Shown: positions 43,809 to 53,101, counted from the stretch's first letter. The stretch is 64,000 nt of DNA from DATAUD01 sp035511075 (GCA_035511075.1 DATKFW010000073.1:14708-78707); one strand, 5' to 3'. A program made the numbers and translations. Notes: a model not told the origin generated them from the sequence alone.

Positions 43809-45094
43809 TGACGGGGCCCTTTCCCACGCGCGAGGCGATTGCGTCCCATCAACTCGCGCAGTTGCGCCGATTGCTCGGCGCGGTATTGCCGGCCAACGCC
43901 TTTTACCGCAAGAAACTTGACGGGCTTGAGCCAGGGATCGCCAGCCTGGAGGATTTTCGAGAACGATTTCCCTTTACCCTGAAAGCGGAGTTGGTGGAGG
44001 ACCAATTGCGGCTGCCGCCCTTTGGCTCCAATCTGACATTTCCTCTCGATCATTACACAAGGTTCCACCAAACCAGCGGAACGACCAGCGCGCCCGTGCG
44101 CTGGCTGGACACGCCGGAGAGTTGGAATTGGATGGTCGAGAACTGGAAGGAGATATACCGGGCGGCGGAGGTCGGCGCGGGAGACCGGATCTATTTCGCG
44201 TTTTCGTTTGGGCCGTTCATCGGGTTCTGGCTGGCCTTCGATGCGGCACAGCAAATGGGCTGTCTCTGTATTCCCGGCGGGGGCTTGAACAGCCACGCGC
44301 GATTGCGCGCGATTGTGGAAAACCGGGCGACGGTGCTCTGTTGCACGCCGAGCTACGCGGCGCGGCTGGCGGAGGCGGCGATTTCTCAGAATCAGGGGAG
44401 TGTCGCGCTCCGGTCAATCATCGTCGCCGGGGAGCCGGGCGGCAGCGTTCCCGCCACACGGGCGCGCCTGGAGCAGCTTTGGCCCGGGGCGCGGATTTTC
44501 GATCACCACGGCATGACGGAAACCGGGCCGGTATCGCACCAATGCCCCGCGCAGGCGGGAACGCTGCACATATTGGAATCGGCGTATCTGCCGGAGATCG
44601 TGGATGCCGAGGGGAGGCAGGCGGGAGCGGGGGAGGCGGGAGAATTGGTCTTGACAACGTTGGGCCGGACGGGTTCACCGCTGCTTCGGTATCGGACGGG
44701 AGACATCGTGCGGGCGGGGAGCGGGGAGTGTTGCGCGTGCGGACGGCACGATTTGGCGCTGGCCGGAGGCATCCTGGGACGGACGGACGAGATGGTGATT
44801 GTTCGCGGAGTCAACATTTACCCCGCGGCCGTGGAGGAGGTGCTGCGGGGATTTTCGGAGATCGCGGAATACCAGGTGGAGGTGGACCGAACCGGCAGCC
44901 TGGTGGAATTGCGCCTGCGGATCGAGCCAGCGCCGGAATGCGCGCAACCCACGGGGCTGGCGGGGCGGGTGGAAGGGGCGCTGCACACGGCGTTTAATCT
45001 GCGGGTGCCGGTGACCCTGGCGGCGCGGGGCAGCCTGCCGCGTTTTGAGATGAAGGGCAAGAGATGGCACCAACGGGTGCTTGAAAAAAGTTAG
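43808..45094 (+). CDS. PaaK-like adenylate-forming ligase
   Basis: A 428-residue enzyme of the phenylacetate-CoA ligase family. Motifs: HQTSGTTSAPVRW (AMP-binding P-loop), IIVAGEPGGS, HHGMTETGP, LLRYRTGDIV and the C-terminal GRTDEMVIVRGVNIYPAAVEEVL, ending FEMKGKRWH. A Cys pair (CCACGRHD) before the last motif is common in the group. It would activate an aromatic or other carboxylate as AMP ester and usually transfer it to CoA. The ATG at 43808 overlaps the stop of the EamA-like gene. The partner transporter suggests a small-molecule uptake or export and activation role; the substrate cannot be read from sequence. Confidence 0.85.
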   Translation: MTGPFPTREAIASHQLAQLRRLLGAVLPANAFYRKKLDGLEPGIASLEDFRERFPFTLKAELVEDQLRLPPFGSNLTFPLDHYTRFHQTSGTTSAPVRWLDTPESWNWMVENWKEIYRAAEVGAGDRIYFAFSFGPFIGFWLAFDAAQQMGCLCIPGGGLNSHARLRAIVENRATVLCCTPSYAARLAEAAISQNQGSVALRSIIVAGEPGGSVPATRARLEQLWPGARIFDHHGMTETGPVSHQCPAQAGTLHILESAYLPEIVDAEGRQAGAGEAGELVLTTLGRTGSPLLRYRTGDIVRAGSGECCACGRHDLALAGGILGRTDEMVIVRGVNIYPAAVEEVLRGFSEIAEYQVEVDRTGSLVELRLRIEPAPECAQPTGLAGRVEGALHTAFNLRVPVTLAARGSLPRFEMKGKRWHQRVLEKS

Positions 45095-45113
45095 GCGCCC
45101 CACCCGGGGCGCC
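45094..45113 (+). terminator. Strong hairpin after the ligase gene
   Basis: GGCGCCCC (45094-45101), loop ACCC, GGGGCGCC (45106-45113). The perfect 8-base GC stem begins at the last base of the stop codon. No T-run follows, so termination may be weak or Rho-aided. Confidence 0.55.
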
Positions 45114-45287
45114 CCATGAAAACTAACTCTACTGCGGTAGAGACTTTAAGAGCGTTTGCGCTGACTTGTCTGCAAGGTGTATTACGGATTTTTCTGTAGT
45201 GCCAGACCTTACAAAAACAGCCGGCCGGAAAGGTGATCCCACATTTTTCTGTCCGACGGGGATGCATGGTGTATTTTCTGTGGCACT

Positions 45288-46040
45288 GTGACGACTGCCA
45301 ATGCCATCCAATTGCTGGAAAAATTTCGCGACGGCAAGATCGGATTGACTGAAACGCTGGCGGCGTTCCAGGCGCCGCCGGTGGCGGACCTGGGATTCGC
45401 GCAGGTCGATTTCCACCGGGCGCTGCGCAAAGGGTTTGCGGAAGTCGTTTACTGCGCAGGCAAGACTTCGGCGCAAATCGTCAAGATTGCGGAGAAAATA
45501 TTGGAGCACGAGGAGCGGCTGTTGTTGACGCGGCTGGAAGCGGACCAGGCGGCGGTGATCCGGAAAAAATTCAAACCGGCGCGATACCACGAGGCGGCGC
45601 GCTGCATTACCATTGAAAGGCGGCCGCTGGCCAAGCGGCCCGGAATGGTGGCGGTCATGTGCGCCGGGACCAGCGATCTGCCGGTGGCCGAGGAAGCCTG
45701 GGTCACCGCGGATATCATGGGCAACACGGTGGAGCGGATTTACGACGTTGGCGTGGCGGGGCTGCATCGATTGCTCAACAAGCTGGAGCAGATACAACGG
45801 GCCAACGTGGTGATCGTGGTGGCCGGGATGGAAGGGGCTTTGCCGAGCGTTGTGGCGGGATTAGTCAGCCGGCCGGTCATCGCGGTGCCGACCAGCGTCG
45901 GTTACGGCGCGAATTTTGCGGGGTTGGCTCCGTTATTGAGCATGCTAAACAGTTGCAGCAGCGGGGTGACTGTGGTGAATATTGACAATGGGTTCGGGGC
46001 AGGGTATGCCGCCAGTCAAATCAACGCCCTGGCAAAATGA
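45288..46040 (+). CDS. larB: LarB, nickel-pincer cofactor biosynthesis carboxylase
   Basis: A 250-residue protein of the LarB/PurE-like family. In the lactate racemase pathway LarB carboxylates and hydrolyses nicotinic acid adenine dinucleotide to give the dicarboxylate precursor of the nickel-pincer cofactor. The N-terminal helical part includes GFAEVVYCAGKT. The PurE-like half shows VAVMCAGTSDLPVAEEAW, GVAGLHRLL, VVAGMEGALPSVVAGLVSRPVIAVPTSVGYGAN and NIDNGFGAGYAA, matching the AIR-carboxylase-like active site. The start is read as GTG at 45288, with no strong Shine-Dalgarno. The stop overlaps larC. Confidence 0.92.
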   Translation: MTTANAIQLLEKFRDGKIGLTETLAAFQAPPVADLGFAQVDFHRALRKGFAEVVYCAGKTSAQIVKIAEKILEHEERLLLTRLEADQAAVIRKKFKPARYHEAARCITIERRPLAKRPGMVAVMCAGTSDLPVAEEAWVTADIMGNTVERIYDVGVAGLHRLLNKLEQIQRANVVIVVAGMEGALPSVVAGLVSRPVIAVPTSVGYGANFAGLAPLLSMLNSCSSGVTVVNIDNGFGAGYAASQINALAK

Positions 46041-47344
46041 AGACGCTCTATCTGGACATTTTCAGCGGGATCAGCGGGGACATGTTTATGGGGGCGATGC
46101 TGGATCTTGGCGTCAAGATGGACGATTTGACGCGCGAGTTGGGGGGATTGCGGCTGGGAGGATTCCACCTGCACGGTTCACGGGAACGAAGGTTCCAAAT
46201 CGAGGGCGTCAGGTTCCAGGTGCATGAAGGGCACGAGCACACGCACGGACATGAGGACCATCACGAGCCCGGACATGAGCACGCGCACGAGCATGAGCAC
46301 GCGAACGACCACCCTCAGGAGCACGGGCATGAGCATCCGCACGAGCACATGCACGAGCATGGCGGAGAGCACGGCCGCACTTATGCCGATATCAAGCGCC
46401 TGATTCAGGAGAGTCCACTTTCAGAATGGGTGAAGGGGAAGTCCGTGGCGGTCTTTGGGCGGATTGCGCTTGCGGAGGGCAAAATCCACGGGGTGCCGGC
46501 CGGGAACGTGCATTTTCACGAAGTGGGGGCGCTGGATTCGATAGTCGATATTGTCGGCGCGTGCGTTGCGCTGGAACTTCTCGGCAAACCGCGCGTCCTC
46601 TCGGGCACGGTGGTTGAAGGGCACGGGTGGGTGGACTGCGCGCATGGTCGGTTTCCGGTTCCCGCGCCGGCGACATTGGAAATCCTGGCGGCGCGCGGAA
46701 TTCCGATGGCGCAGTGCGATGAACCCAGCGAATTGGTGACGCCCACCGGGGCGGCGTTGCTGGCGGAATTTGTGGAAAAGTTCGGGCCGATGGAGAATTT
46801 TGTGCCGGAACGCGTTGGCTTTGGAGTGGGCGGACGGGACAACAAGACCCGGCCCAATGTGTTGCGGGCGATACTTGGCGAGACGGCGGCCAGCGCGACA
46901 CATGACTGGGAAACGGATACCATTGCCGTCCTTGAAACCAATCTCGACGACGTCAACCCGGAGTTGCTGGGACATTTTGTGGATTTGGCCATGGCGGCAG
47001 GAGCTCTGGATGTGTCCCAGGCGCCGGTGCAAATGAAAAAGAACCGGCCCGGCGTTCTGCTCAGCGTCCTGTGCGCGCCGGAAGAGGGGGACAAATTTTG
47101 CGAAATGATCCTGCGGGAAACCAGCGCGTTCGGTGTGCGGCGTTCGATGGCCGAACGCCGCAAGCTGCGGCGGCAGTTCGTGACGGCGCAGACTTATTAC
47201 GGAGAGGCCACGGTGAAAATTGGCACGTTGGACGGACAGATCGTGCAAACGGCGCCGGAGTTCGAGTCGTGCAAAAAGCTGGCTCTGGAGAAGAACGTGC
47301 CGTTAAAAACGGTCTATGACGCCGCGCGCAAAGCCGCCACATGA
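46037..47344 (+). CDS. larC: LarC, nickel insertase for the nickel-pincer cofactor
   Basis: A 435-residue protein that, in characterised systems, uses CTP to insert nickel into the pincer precursor (cyclometallase). It opens with LYLDIFSGISGDMFMGAMLDLG. Residues 63-112 are a metal-binding stretch with 21 His in 50 residues. Later motifs include HFHEVGALDSIVDIVG, DCAHGRFPVPAPATLE, PTGAALL and the C-terminal TNLDDVNPELLGHFVD and MKKNRPGVLLSVL. LarC is one continuous frame here, whereas in Lactobacillus plantarum it is split and joined by frameshifting. The ATG overlaps larB, and the stop overlaps the glycosyltransferase. LarE and a LarA-type enzyme are not in the window. Confidence 0.94.
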   Translation: MKTLYLDIFSGISGDMFMGAMLDLGVKMDDLTRELGGLRLGGFHLHGSRERRFQIEGVRFQVHEGHEHTHGHEDHHEPGHEHAHEHEHANDHPQEHGHEHPHEHMHEHGGEHGRTYADIKRLIQESPLSEWVKGKSVAVFGRIALAEGKIHGVPAGNVHFHEVGALDSIVDIVGACVALELLGKPRVLSGTVVEGHGWVDCAHGRFPVPAPATLEILAARGIPMAQCDEPSELVTPTGAALLAEFVEKFGPMENFVPERVGFGVGGRDNKTRPNVLRAILGETAASATHDWETDTIAVLETNLDDVNPELLGHFVDLAMAAGALDVSQAPVQMKKNRPGVLLSVLCAPEEGDKFCEMILRETSAFGVRRSMAERRKLRRQFVTAQTYYGEATVKIGTLDGQIVQTAPEFESCKKLALEKNVPLKTVYDAARKAAT

Positions 47345-48075
47345 ATCATTCTGATCCCCCCGCGGCAGATGTCCCTCCAATGGCGCCTTGCCTGGCGGTG
47401 GTCATCCCTGTGTTTAACGAGGCGGCGACCATCGCGACGGTGGTCAAGACCGTGGCCGCGCAATCGCTGGTGCGGGAAATTATCATAGTCGATGACGCGT
47501 CGGTCGATGGCACATGGAACGCCCTTGAGATGGTCGGGAAGACCGAACCGAGGGCGAAGCTCTTTCGGCACACGGTCAACCAGGGCAAAGGGGCGGCGTT
47601 GCGGACCGGATTTGCGAAAGCGACTGCTCCGCTGGTAATCGTCCAGGACGCGGATCTGGAGTATGATCCGACCGATTACCCCGCGCTGTGCAAACCCATA
47701 CTTGCCGGGAAGGCGGATGTGGTGTTCGGCTCGCGTTTTTCGGGGGCGGGCGCGCATCGGGTGCTGTATTTCTGGCATTCGGTGGGGAACAAGCTTTTGA
47801 CAACGTTCTCGAACATGGCGGCGGACATCAATCTGACCGACATGGAGAGCGGCTACAAGGCGTTCCGGCGCGAGGTCATCCAACGCATCGCCATCGAGGA
47901 GAACCGGTTCGGTTTCGAGCCGGAAATCGTGGCCAAGGTGAGCAAGATGAACCTGCGGCTTTACGAGGTGCCCATTTCGTACTACGGACGCACCTACGCG
48001 GAGGGAAAAAAAATCGGGTGGCAGGACGGATTCAGCGCGTTGCGCTGCATTTTAAAATATAACTTTCTGCGGTGA
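47341..48075 (+). CDS. Family 2 glycosyltransferase (DPM1-like)
   Basis: A 244-residue cytoplasmic or membrane-associated transferase without membrane helices. The GT-A core is clear: LAVVIPVFNEAATIATVV, IIIVDDASVDGTW, NQGKGAALRTGF, IVQDADLEYDPTDYPAL (DxD), VFGSRF and the acceptor-side DMESGYKAFRREV, FGFEPEIVAKV, ISYYGRTYAEGKKIGWQDG. It resembles dolichol/undecaprenyl-phosphate sugar synthases, which move mannose or glucose to a lipid carrier. It is coupled to larC by ATGA overlap, though a functional tie is not obvious. Confidence 0.9.
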   Translation: MNHSDPPAADVPPMAPCLAVVIPVFNEAATIATVVKTVAAQSLVREIIIVDDASVDGTWNALEMVGKTEPRAKLFRHTVNQGKGAALRTGFAKATAPLVIVQDADLEYDPTDYPALCKPILAGKADVVFGSRFSGAGAHRVLYFWHSVGNKLLTTFSNMAADINLTDMESGYKAFRREVIQRIAIEENRFGFEPEIVAKVSKMNLRLYEVPISYYGRTYAEGKKIGWQDGFSALRCILKYNFLR

Positions 48076-48085
48076 GCGGCGGTCG

Positions 48086-48099
48086 GCGCAATCGTGCGC
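48086..48099. terminator. Short hairpin between convergent genes
   Basis: GCGCA (48086-48090), loop ATCG, TGCGC (48095-48099), between the convergent glycosyltransferase and esterase genes. A possible bidirectional terminator; short stem and no T-run. Confidence 0.3.
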
Positions 48100-48113
48100 T
48101 TAGACCAAGCGGC

Positions 48114-48977
48114 TCATTTTTCCGGGGTCAAAAGATTGTTGTCCGCCAGCCAGTCGGTCAGCCGCTGGGGCCAATCTTTGATCGACTTGAGTTTGGAACG
48201 GCTTCCCAGGTTGAAGCCGTGGCCTCCTTGCTCGTAAATATGGACTTCCATTGGGCGTCCGGCCTGGTGGTATTTCTCTTCGAGGGAAAGGATCGCGCCG
48301 ACATGGCTGGTGTCGTCGTTGGCCACCAGGAAGAAGGCCGGGGGAGCATCGGGCGGGACTTTTTCGGGAATGCCCAGCGGCCCGGGATAGATCACGATTT
48401 GAAAATTGGCCACGCTATCCTCGCGCTCGATTGGGTCGGCGGCGGCGGGGTCGCCCGCGCCGGGACTGTAAACCAGCATGGAGGCGACCTCGCCGCCGGC
48501 GGAAAATCCCATGACGCCAATCCGGTTGGTGTTGAGGTTCCATTCGGCGGCGCGACTGCGAATGAGGCGGAGGGCGCGCTGGGCGTCCTGGCGCGGATGG
48601 ATATCGAGGGAATAGGGTGAACCCGGCTCACGGGCAAGGCGGTATTTCAAAACGAACGCGGCGACGCCGAGGTTGGTGAGATAGCGGGCGGGTTCAACGC
48701 CCTCGGCCTGGAAGACCAGCTCGCGATGGCCGCCGCCGGGAAAGATCAGAACGGCGGTGCCGTTGGCCTTTTCCTTTGGCGGGAGAAAGACGGTGATGGA
48801 GGGATTGTTGATGTGTTTGACCCAATAACTTTGCGCCTGCTCGGGTTCATTGCGGCGGTCTTCAAAGCCGGGAGCGCCATTGGTCCAGAGGAAAACGGTC
48901 TCGAAATCGGCGGCGTGAAGCAGGGAATTCCCTGTCAATAGAACACAGAGGGCCAACGCGAAGCGGCTCTTATTCAT
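48114..48977 (-). CDS. Secreted alpha/beta-hydrolase, xylanase/esterase-like (BD-FAE type)
   Basis: A 287-residue exported enzyme with a signal peptide (MNKSRFALALCVLLTGNSLLHA). The catalytic Ser is in GVMGFSAGGEVASML, the oxyanion-type motif is VLIFPGGGHRELVFQAEG, an Asp lies near FFLVANDDTSHV, and the catalytic His is in EQGGHGFNLG. KYRLAREPGS and DAQRALRLIRSRAAEWN are typical of the acetyl-xylan/feruloyl-esterase-like family that removes acyl groups from polysaccharides. With the GH9 enzyme it points to plant-polymer use. The true ester is not known. Confidence 0.85.
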   Translation of the reverse strand: MNKSRFALALCVLLTGNSLLHAADFETVFLWTNGAPGFEDRRNEPEQAQSYWVKHINNPSITVFLPPKEKANGTAVLIFPGGGHRELVFQAEGVEPARYLTNLGVAAFVLKYRLAREPGSPYSLDIHPRQDAQRALRLIRSRAAEWNLNTNRIGVMGFSAGGEVASMLVYSPGAGDPAAADPIEREDSVANFQIVIYPGPLGIPEKVPPDAPPAFFLVANDDTSHVGAILSLEEKYHQAGRPMEVHIYEQGGHGFNLGSRSKLKSIKDWPQRLTDWLADNNLLTPEK

Positions 48978-49015
48978 GTCGCACCCACAATAAGATGGCG
49001 CGCGCGGCCGGCGAC

Positions 49016-50419
49016 TTAAACATTGGTCATCGGCCCGGTGGAATCGCCGAACTGCGACAAGTTCCGCAGTCCCATGCGATCGGCCATGCTCAGGTAAAGA
49101 TTGGTGGCCGGAGTGGCGTCGCCCTTGACGAAACGGCCGCCTTTGAGCGTGCCGCCGCCCGATCCCGCAAGAACGATGGGCAGATTGACATGGGTGTGGC
49201 GGTTGCCGTCGGCGTTGCCGCTGCCGTAAACAATCATTGAATTGTGCAGGAGCGAATTTCCGTCAACGTCCTTGGTCTGATCGAGTTTTTGGAAGAACGC
49301 GGCCAGTTGCTTGATGTACCAAACGTCGATTTCCTTGAGCTTTTCAATTTTGTCCACATTGCCGAAGTGGTGAGAGAGGTCGTGATGGCCCTCCGGAACG
49401 CCAATTTCAGCAAAGGAACGGTTGCTGCCGTCGTGGGCCAGCAACAAGGTCGCCACGCGTGTGGAATCGGTCTGAAAGGCGAGCGTCAAAATATCGAACA
49501 TTGTTTGCATGTGCTCGCCGTAACTGGCCGGGATGCCGTCGGGTTCGGCGACTTTCGGGTCCTTGGGGTCGCCGATTTTTTCGGCCCTGGCGATGCGGTC
49601 TTCCAACTCGCGCACGCCGGTGAGGTACTGATCGAGCTTGTCTTTGTCGTAGGGGTTGAGCTGGCGTTGCATCTGGTGAGCGTCATCGAGGACGAAGTCA
49701 AGAATGGAGCGCTGCTCCTGGCGGCGGCGTTTCATGTTTGCCAGGCGTTCCTCGGGCGGGCCTGCGCCGAAGAGCCGTTCGAATACCAGGCGCGGATTGG
49801 CTTCGGCGGTCATCGGGGTCGTGGGGCCGCTCCAGGAGAGATTGAACTGGTAGGCGCAGGAATAGCCGGAATCGCAATTACCGGTGGGACGGGAAGTCTC
49901 GCAGGTGAGTTCCAGCGACGGAAAACGAGTCAAATGGCCGACCTCACGCGCCATGACCTGGTCGATGGAGATGCCGGCGTGGATCTCGGTGGCGCTTTTC
50001 TTGACGCGAACGCCGGTGAGGAAAGTGCCGCCCGCGCGGGCATGGTCGCCGCCGCCGTCGTTTCCAGCATTGGCCGACGTGTCTGAAATTCCACCCAGAA
50101 TCTGGACATGTTTGAGGCAGGACGCCAAGGGCTGCAACGTGGGGCTTAATTGGAAATTCTTCTCGTCGCCAGTCGGCCACCAGGCGGCGGGAATCGCCCC
50201 GTTTGGAAAGTAGAGAAAGGCGGTGCGAAGTGGCGCTCCTGTGGCTGTGGCCGCCAGATTAAGACCGGACCCGGCGGCCCACAGTTTGCCGGGTGAAAAT
50301 GAGGCGAATGCGGGAAGGGCGACGCATGCCCCGAGTCCACGGAGGAAATTGCGGCGGCTGAAACTGGCGTGGCGTTGGGCAGCATGGAGGCGTTTGGCGG
50401 ATTTATCGGGGTTCTTCAT
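49016..50419 (-). CDS. DUF1552 family Tat-exported protein
   Basis: A 467-residue protein of the DUF1552 family, common in Planctomycetes and Verrucomicrobia. The N-terminus has a twin-arginine signal (SRRNFLRGLGACVALPAFA). Family features include YFPNGAIPAAWWPTG, the RAGGTFLTGV segment, and VATLLLAHDGSNRSFAEIGVPEGHHDLSHH near the middle; IVYGSGNADGNRHTHVNLPIVLAGSGGG near the C-terminus resembles DUF1501/sulfatase-like ends. Its ATG overlaps the stop of the cytochrome/DUF1592 gene. The two families almost always occur together and are thought to act jointly in the periplasm, but their reaction is not established. Confidence 0.9.
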   Translation of the reverse strand: MKNPDKSAKRLHAAQRHASFSRRNFLRGLGACVALPAFASFSPGKLWAAGSGLNLAATATGAPLRTAFLYFPNGAIPAAWWPTGDEKNFQLSPTLQPLASCLKHVQILGGISDTSANAGNDGGGDHARAGGTFLTGVRVKKSATEIHAGISIDQVMAREVGHLTRFPSLELTCETSRPTGNCDSGYSCAYQFNLSWSGPTTPMTAEANPRLVFERLFGAGPPEERLANMKRRRQEQRSILDFVLDDAHQMQRQLNPYDKDKLDQYLTGVRELEDRIARAEKIGDPKDPKVAEPDGIPASYGEHMQTMFDILTLAFQTDSTRVATLLLAHDGSNRSFAEIGVPEGHHDLSHHFGNVDKIEKLKEIDVWYIKQLAAFFQKLDQTKDVDGNSLLHNSMIVYGSGNADGNRHTHVNLPIVLAGSGGGTLKGGRFVKGDATPATNLYLSMADRMGLRNLSQFGDSTGPMTNV

Positions 50420-52980
50420 GGTTTGGACGAGTTCAAGGCCACACTATTATCGGTTGATATAGAGGCGGTTACGGTGGACGGCTTGCGGCATTTTTGAAAC
50501 GGCGCCGATTCCACCACCCCCGCAAGCAGGGCGGATGCGCGGCCATTTGCCTTTTCAATCCTATGCACAATCTGATCGACTGTTTCGACGTCGTAATAAT
50601 CCAGACCGCGGCCCAGTGCGTAAGTCAGCAGCTTTTCGGTCACGGTACGATAAAAATCTTCGTAATGATCTTTGACGAGAATGCCCTTCAATTCCTTCAC
50701 ATTAGAATAGGTTTCGCCGGTAATCAATTTGCCTGTGGCGTCGATTGGCTCGTTGTACTCCTGGTCGCGCCACATTCCCATGGCGTTGAAGTTTTCCAGC
50801 GCCAAACCCAACGGGTCCATGCGGTTATGACAGGAACTGCACAATGGGTTTTTGCGGTGCATCGCCAGGGTTTCACGCAGTGTGGGGACGTGATTCGTCA
50901 CCCCCTTGGCGGCGTCCTCCAGCGGCGGAATGTCCGGTGGCGGCGGAGGAGGCGGCGTCCCCAGGATGTTGTCCAACACAAAGAGACCGCGTTTGACAGG
51001 GGAGGTGCGGGTGGGATTCGAGGTCACGACCAGCGTGGTCCCTTCGGTCAAAATACCTCCGCGCACGCTGCCTGGGGGAAGGGTGACGCGGCGCATTTCG
51101 TCGCCCGTGACATTGGTGATGCCGTAAAACGCAGCGAGTTTTTGATTGAGAAAGGTGTAATCGCAGTCGAGCAGTTCGAGCAAACTGCGGTCCTGGCGCA
51201 GGACGTAATCAAAAGAGTCCTCCGTTTCCATGCGCATGGCACGGCGCAAATCGCCGGTCAGGTCTGTGCGCGGGCGGTGTTTGAATCGCTTGGAAAACGA
51301 CTCGCGCAGGGCGGCCAATTCGTCCTGTTCCTCCTTGGTCAGGCTATCCTCCGGCTTGTCGCTCAATTCGTGGAAACGGTGGCGAGCTTTGTCGAGTTCG
51401 GGGTCAAATTTGGCTTCACGCGCCAGCACGGAGCGGGCGTCGATGGAAACATCCTCGATGTCCCGCGCGCGGAGCCATTGGCCAGTGAAATTGTGAATAA
51501 AGGCCTCCGAGCGGTGGTCCTTGAGCATCCGCGCCACCTGAGCGGAGAGATTGTTCCGCAGCTCTCCTTCGCCCGCCAGGCGCAGCAGTTCCTCGTCAGG
51601 CATCGACGACCACAAGAGATAGGAAAGACGCGAGGCCAGCGCGTATTGGTCGACGAACGGAAACGCGCCTCTGGCGCCGCCCGGTTCGGCGGTTTCGTCG
51701 CGGAAGAGGAATTGCGCGGAAGCCAGCACGGCGACCATGCCTTCGGATATGCCCGCCTCGAAGGTTTTTCCGGGCTGCGAATAGACCGACTCGGCCAATT
51801 TGGCCAGGCGATTGACCGTCACGTCGTCCACCGGACGGCGAAAAGCCCGGCGGGCAAAATTTCCAAGCAATTCGCGCGCATATTGGCGGCGCGCGGAGGA
51901 GCCGGCGGGAACGTCCTTGGGGAAGAAGCGGGCGTAATTCTTGGGCCGCGTCAGATGCTCGGCGTCCAGAGGACCGCGCACGGTCACGGAGTTGATTTGC
52001 ATCGTGAGAGTCCGGGCATGGGGTTCCTGGGTCAAAGGCAGCAACTCGAAGGCAAACTGATGATCGCCGACCGCCCAGTTTTGATCAAATTCGTAATGAT
52101 AAGGTCTGCCGCCCTGCCAGCTATACTCGTTGCTGAGCAATGCCCTGCCATCGACTTTGAATATGAACCGGCATTTGTTGTAATCAAAAACGCCGTCCAC
52201 AAATTTCTCGTTGACGCGGAGGTCCACCGACAAATGATATTTGCCCGCGATCTGGCCGGACAACGTGTTTGATACCGCGGCATTCGTGTAATAGGAAAGC
52301 GACAAGGGGCCGTCCCAGCCGCCGCCTGAGTCGTCGCCAGCGTGAAAGCGGCCTCCCGAGACCGTCCGTTCCGGCACGACGCCCGGCACCGTCGGCACCG
52401 CCTCGGCGACGATGGTTTCCGCCGCATCGACGTATTTCTCCAGCAACATTGGCGGCAGGGTCAGAACGTCGGCGATGGTGTCGAATCCGAAGCTAGTGTC
52501 GTCGGGGGGAAATTCGGCGTCCGTATTGAAATCGACTCCGAGGAGATCGCGGATGGTGTTGCGGTATTCGACGCGGTTGAGACGGTGGATTGTGATGCGG
52601 CCGGGATCGGGGTTTTGGGGATCGATTCCGAATACGTCGCTCTTGATCCAATGGGCGATAAGCTCGCGCTGTTCTGGAGTGGGCCTAGGTTTTTTGGCCG
52701 GGGGCATGAGGTTGGCACGGAGGTTTTTGAGGGCGTTCCACCACAACTCGCGGTCCTCAACGGCAGCCTGGTCGGATTTGAATCCATCGAACGCCACCTT
52801 GCCCTTGCTCATGCCATCGCCGTGGCACTCAAAGCAGTAGGTTTCCAGAATGGGCCGAATGTCCGTGCGGAATTCAGCCGCGCCGGGACTTTCTCCGGCG
52901 GTGGCGCGGAACAAAAAAGCTCCGGCCCACACCAACGCGAACGCGCTGGCGCGGGGCAGCAAATGGAATCGGAGCTTCAC
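50416..52980 (-). CDS. Planctomycete-type cytochrome c / DUF1587-1592-1588-1585 protein
   Basis: An 854-residue exported protein. After a signal peptide comes a heme-binding CFECH (residues 49-53) in a PSCyt1-like domain ending PPAKKPRPTPEQRELIAHWI. The order then matches DUF1587 (RITIHRLNRVEYRNTIRDLLGVDF), DUF1595, DUF1592 (YALASRLSYLLWSSMPDEELL), DUF1588 (RRVTLPPGSVRGGILTEGTTLVVTSNPTRTSPVKRG) and DUF1585. A second CSSCH lies near residue 711 before NRMDPLGLALENFN. Members are found in surface or periplasmic systems and are often linked to polysaccharide use, but the function is unproven. It is upstream of, and coupled to, the DUF1552 gene. Confidence 0.92.
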   Translation of the reverse strand: MKLRFHLLPRASAFALVWAGAFLFRATAGESPGAAEFRTDIRPILETYCFECHGDGMSKGKVAFDGFKSDQAAVEDRELWWNALKNLRANLMPPAKKPRPTPEQRELIAHWIKSDVFGIDPQNPDPGRITIHRLNRVEYRNTIRDLLGVDFNTDAEFPPDDTSFGFDTIADVLTLPPMLLEKYVDAAETIVAEAVPTVPGVVPERTVSGGRFHAGDDSGGGWDGPLSLSYYTNAAVSNTLSGQIAGKYHLSVDLRVNEKFVDGVFDYNKCRFIFKVDGRALLSNEYSWQGGRPYHYEFDQNWAVGDHQFAFELLPLTQEPHARTLTMQINSVTVRGPLDAEHLTRPKNYARFFPKDVPAGSSARRQYARELLGNFARRAFRRPVDDVTVNRLAKLAESVYSQPGKTFEAGISEGMVAVLASAQFLFRDETAEPGGARGAFPFVDQYALASRLSYLLWSSMPDEELLRLAGEGELRNNLSAQVARMLKDHRSEAFIHNFTGQWLRARDIEDVSIDARSVLAREAKFDPELDKARHRFHELSDKPEDSLTKEEQDELAALRESFSKRFKHRPRTDLTGDLRRAMRMETEDSFDYVLRQDRSLLELLDCDYTFLNQKLAAFYGITNVTGDEMRRVTLPPGSVRGGILTEGTTLVVTSNPTRTSPVKRGLFVLDNILGTPPPPPPPDIPPLEDAAKGVTNHVPTLRETLAMHRKNPLCSSCHNRMDPLGLALENFNAMGMWRDQEYNEPIDATGKLITGETYSNVKELKGILVKDHYEDFYRTVTEKLLTYALGRGLDYYDVETVDQIVHRIEKANGRASALLAGVVESAPFQKCRKPSTVTASISTDNSVALNSSKP

Positions 52981-53101
52981 AACTAATTATGGCCCATTTT
53001 CCTTTGACTCTTCAAGCTCTTACTTTCTTCAAGAGGCTTTGGAAAATACTCCTAAAGGCGTATAGTTCAGTACGACCGAGTCGGCCAATGGGATCAGGAA
53101 A

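Noticed and set aside
43808..45094. PaaK-like ligase as supplier of an acyl starter for the NRPS
   Set aside because: It is over 13 kb away in a separate operon with a transporter-like gene, and the NRPS begins with its own A domain; no support for a link.
46225..46375. Minisatellite in larC
   Set aside because: The repeated CACGAGCAT-like codons encode a His-rich metal loop common in LarC proteins; the units are irregular, so this is a protein feature, not a separate repeat element.
50494..52272. 592-codon plus-strand frame opposite the DUF1592 gene
   Set aside because: The minus-strand protein has CxxCH and several conserved DUF motifs; the plus-strand product has none.
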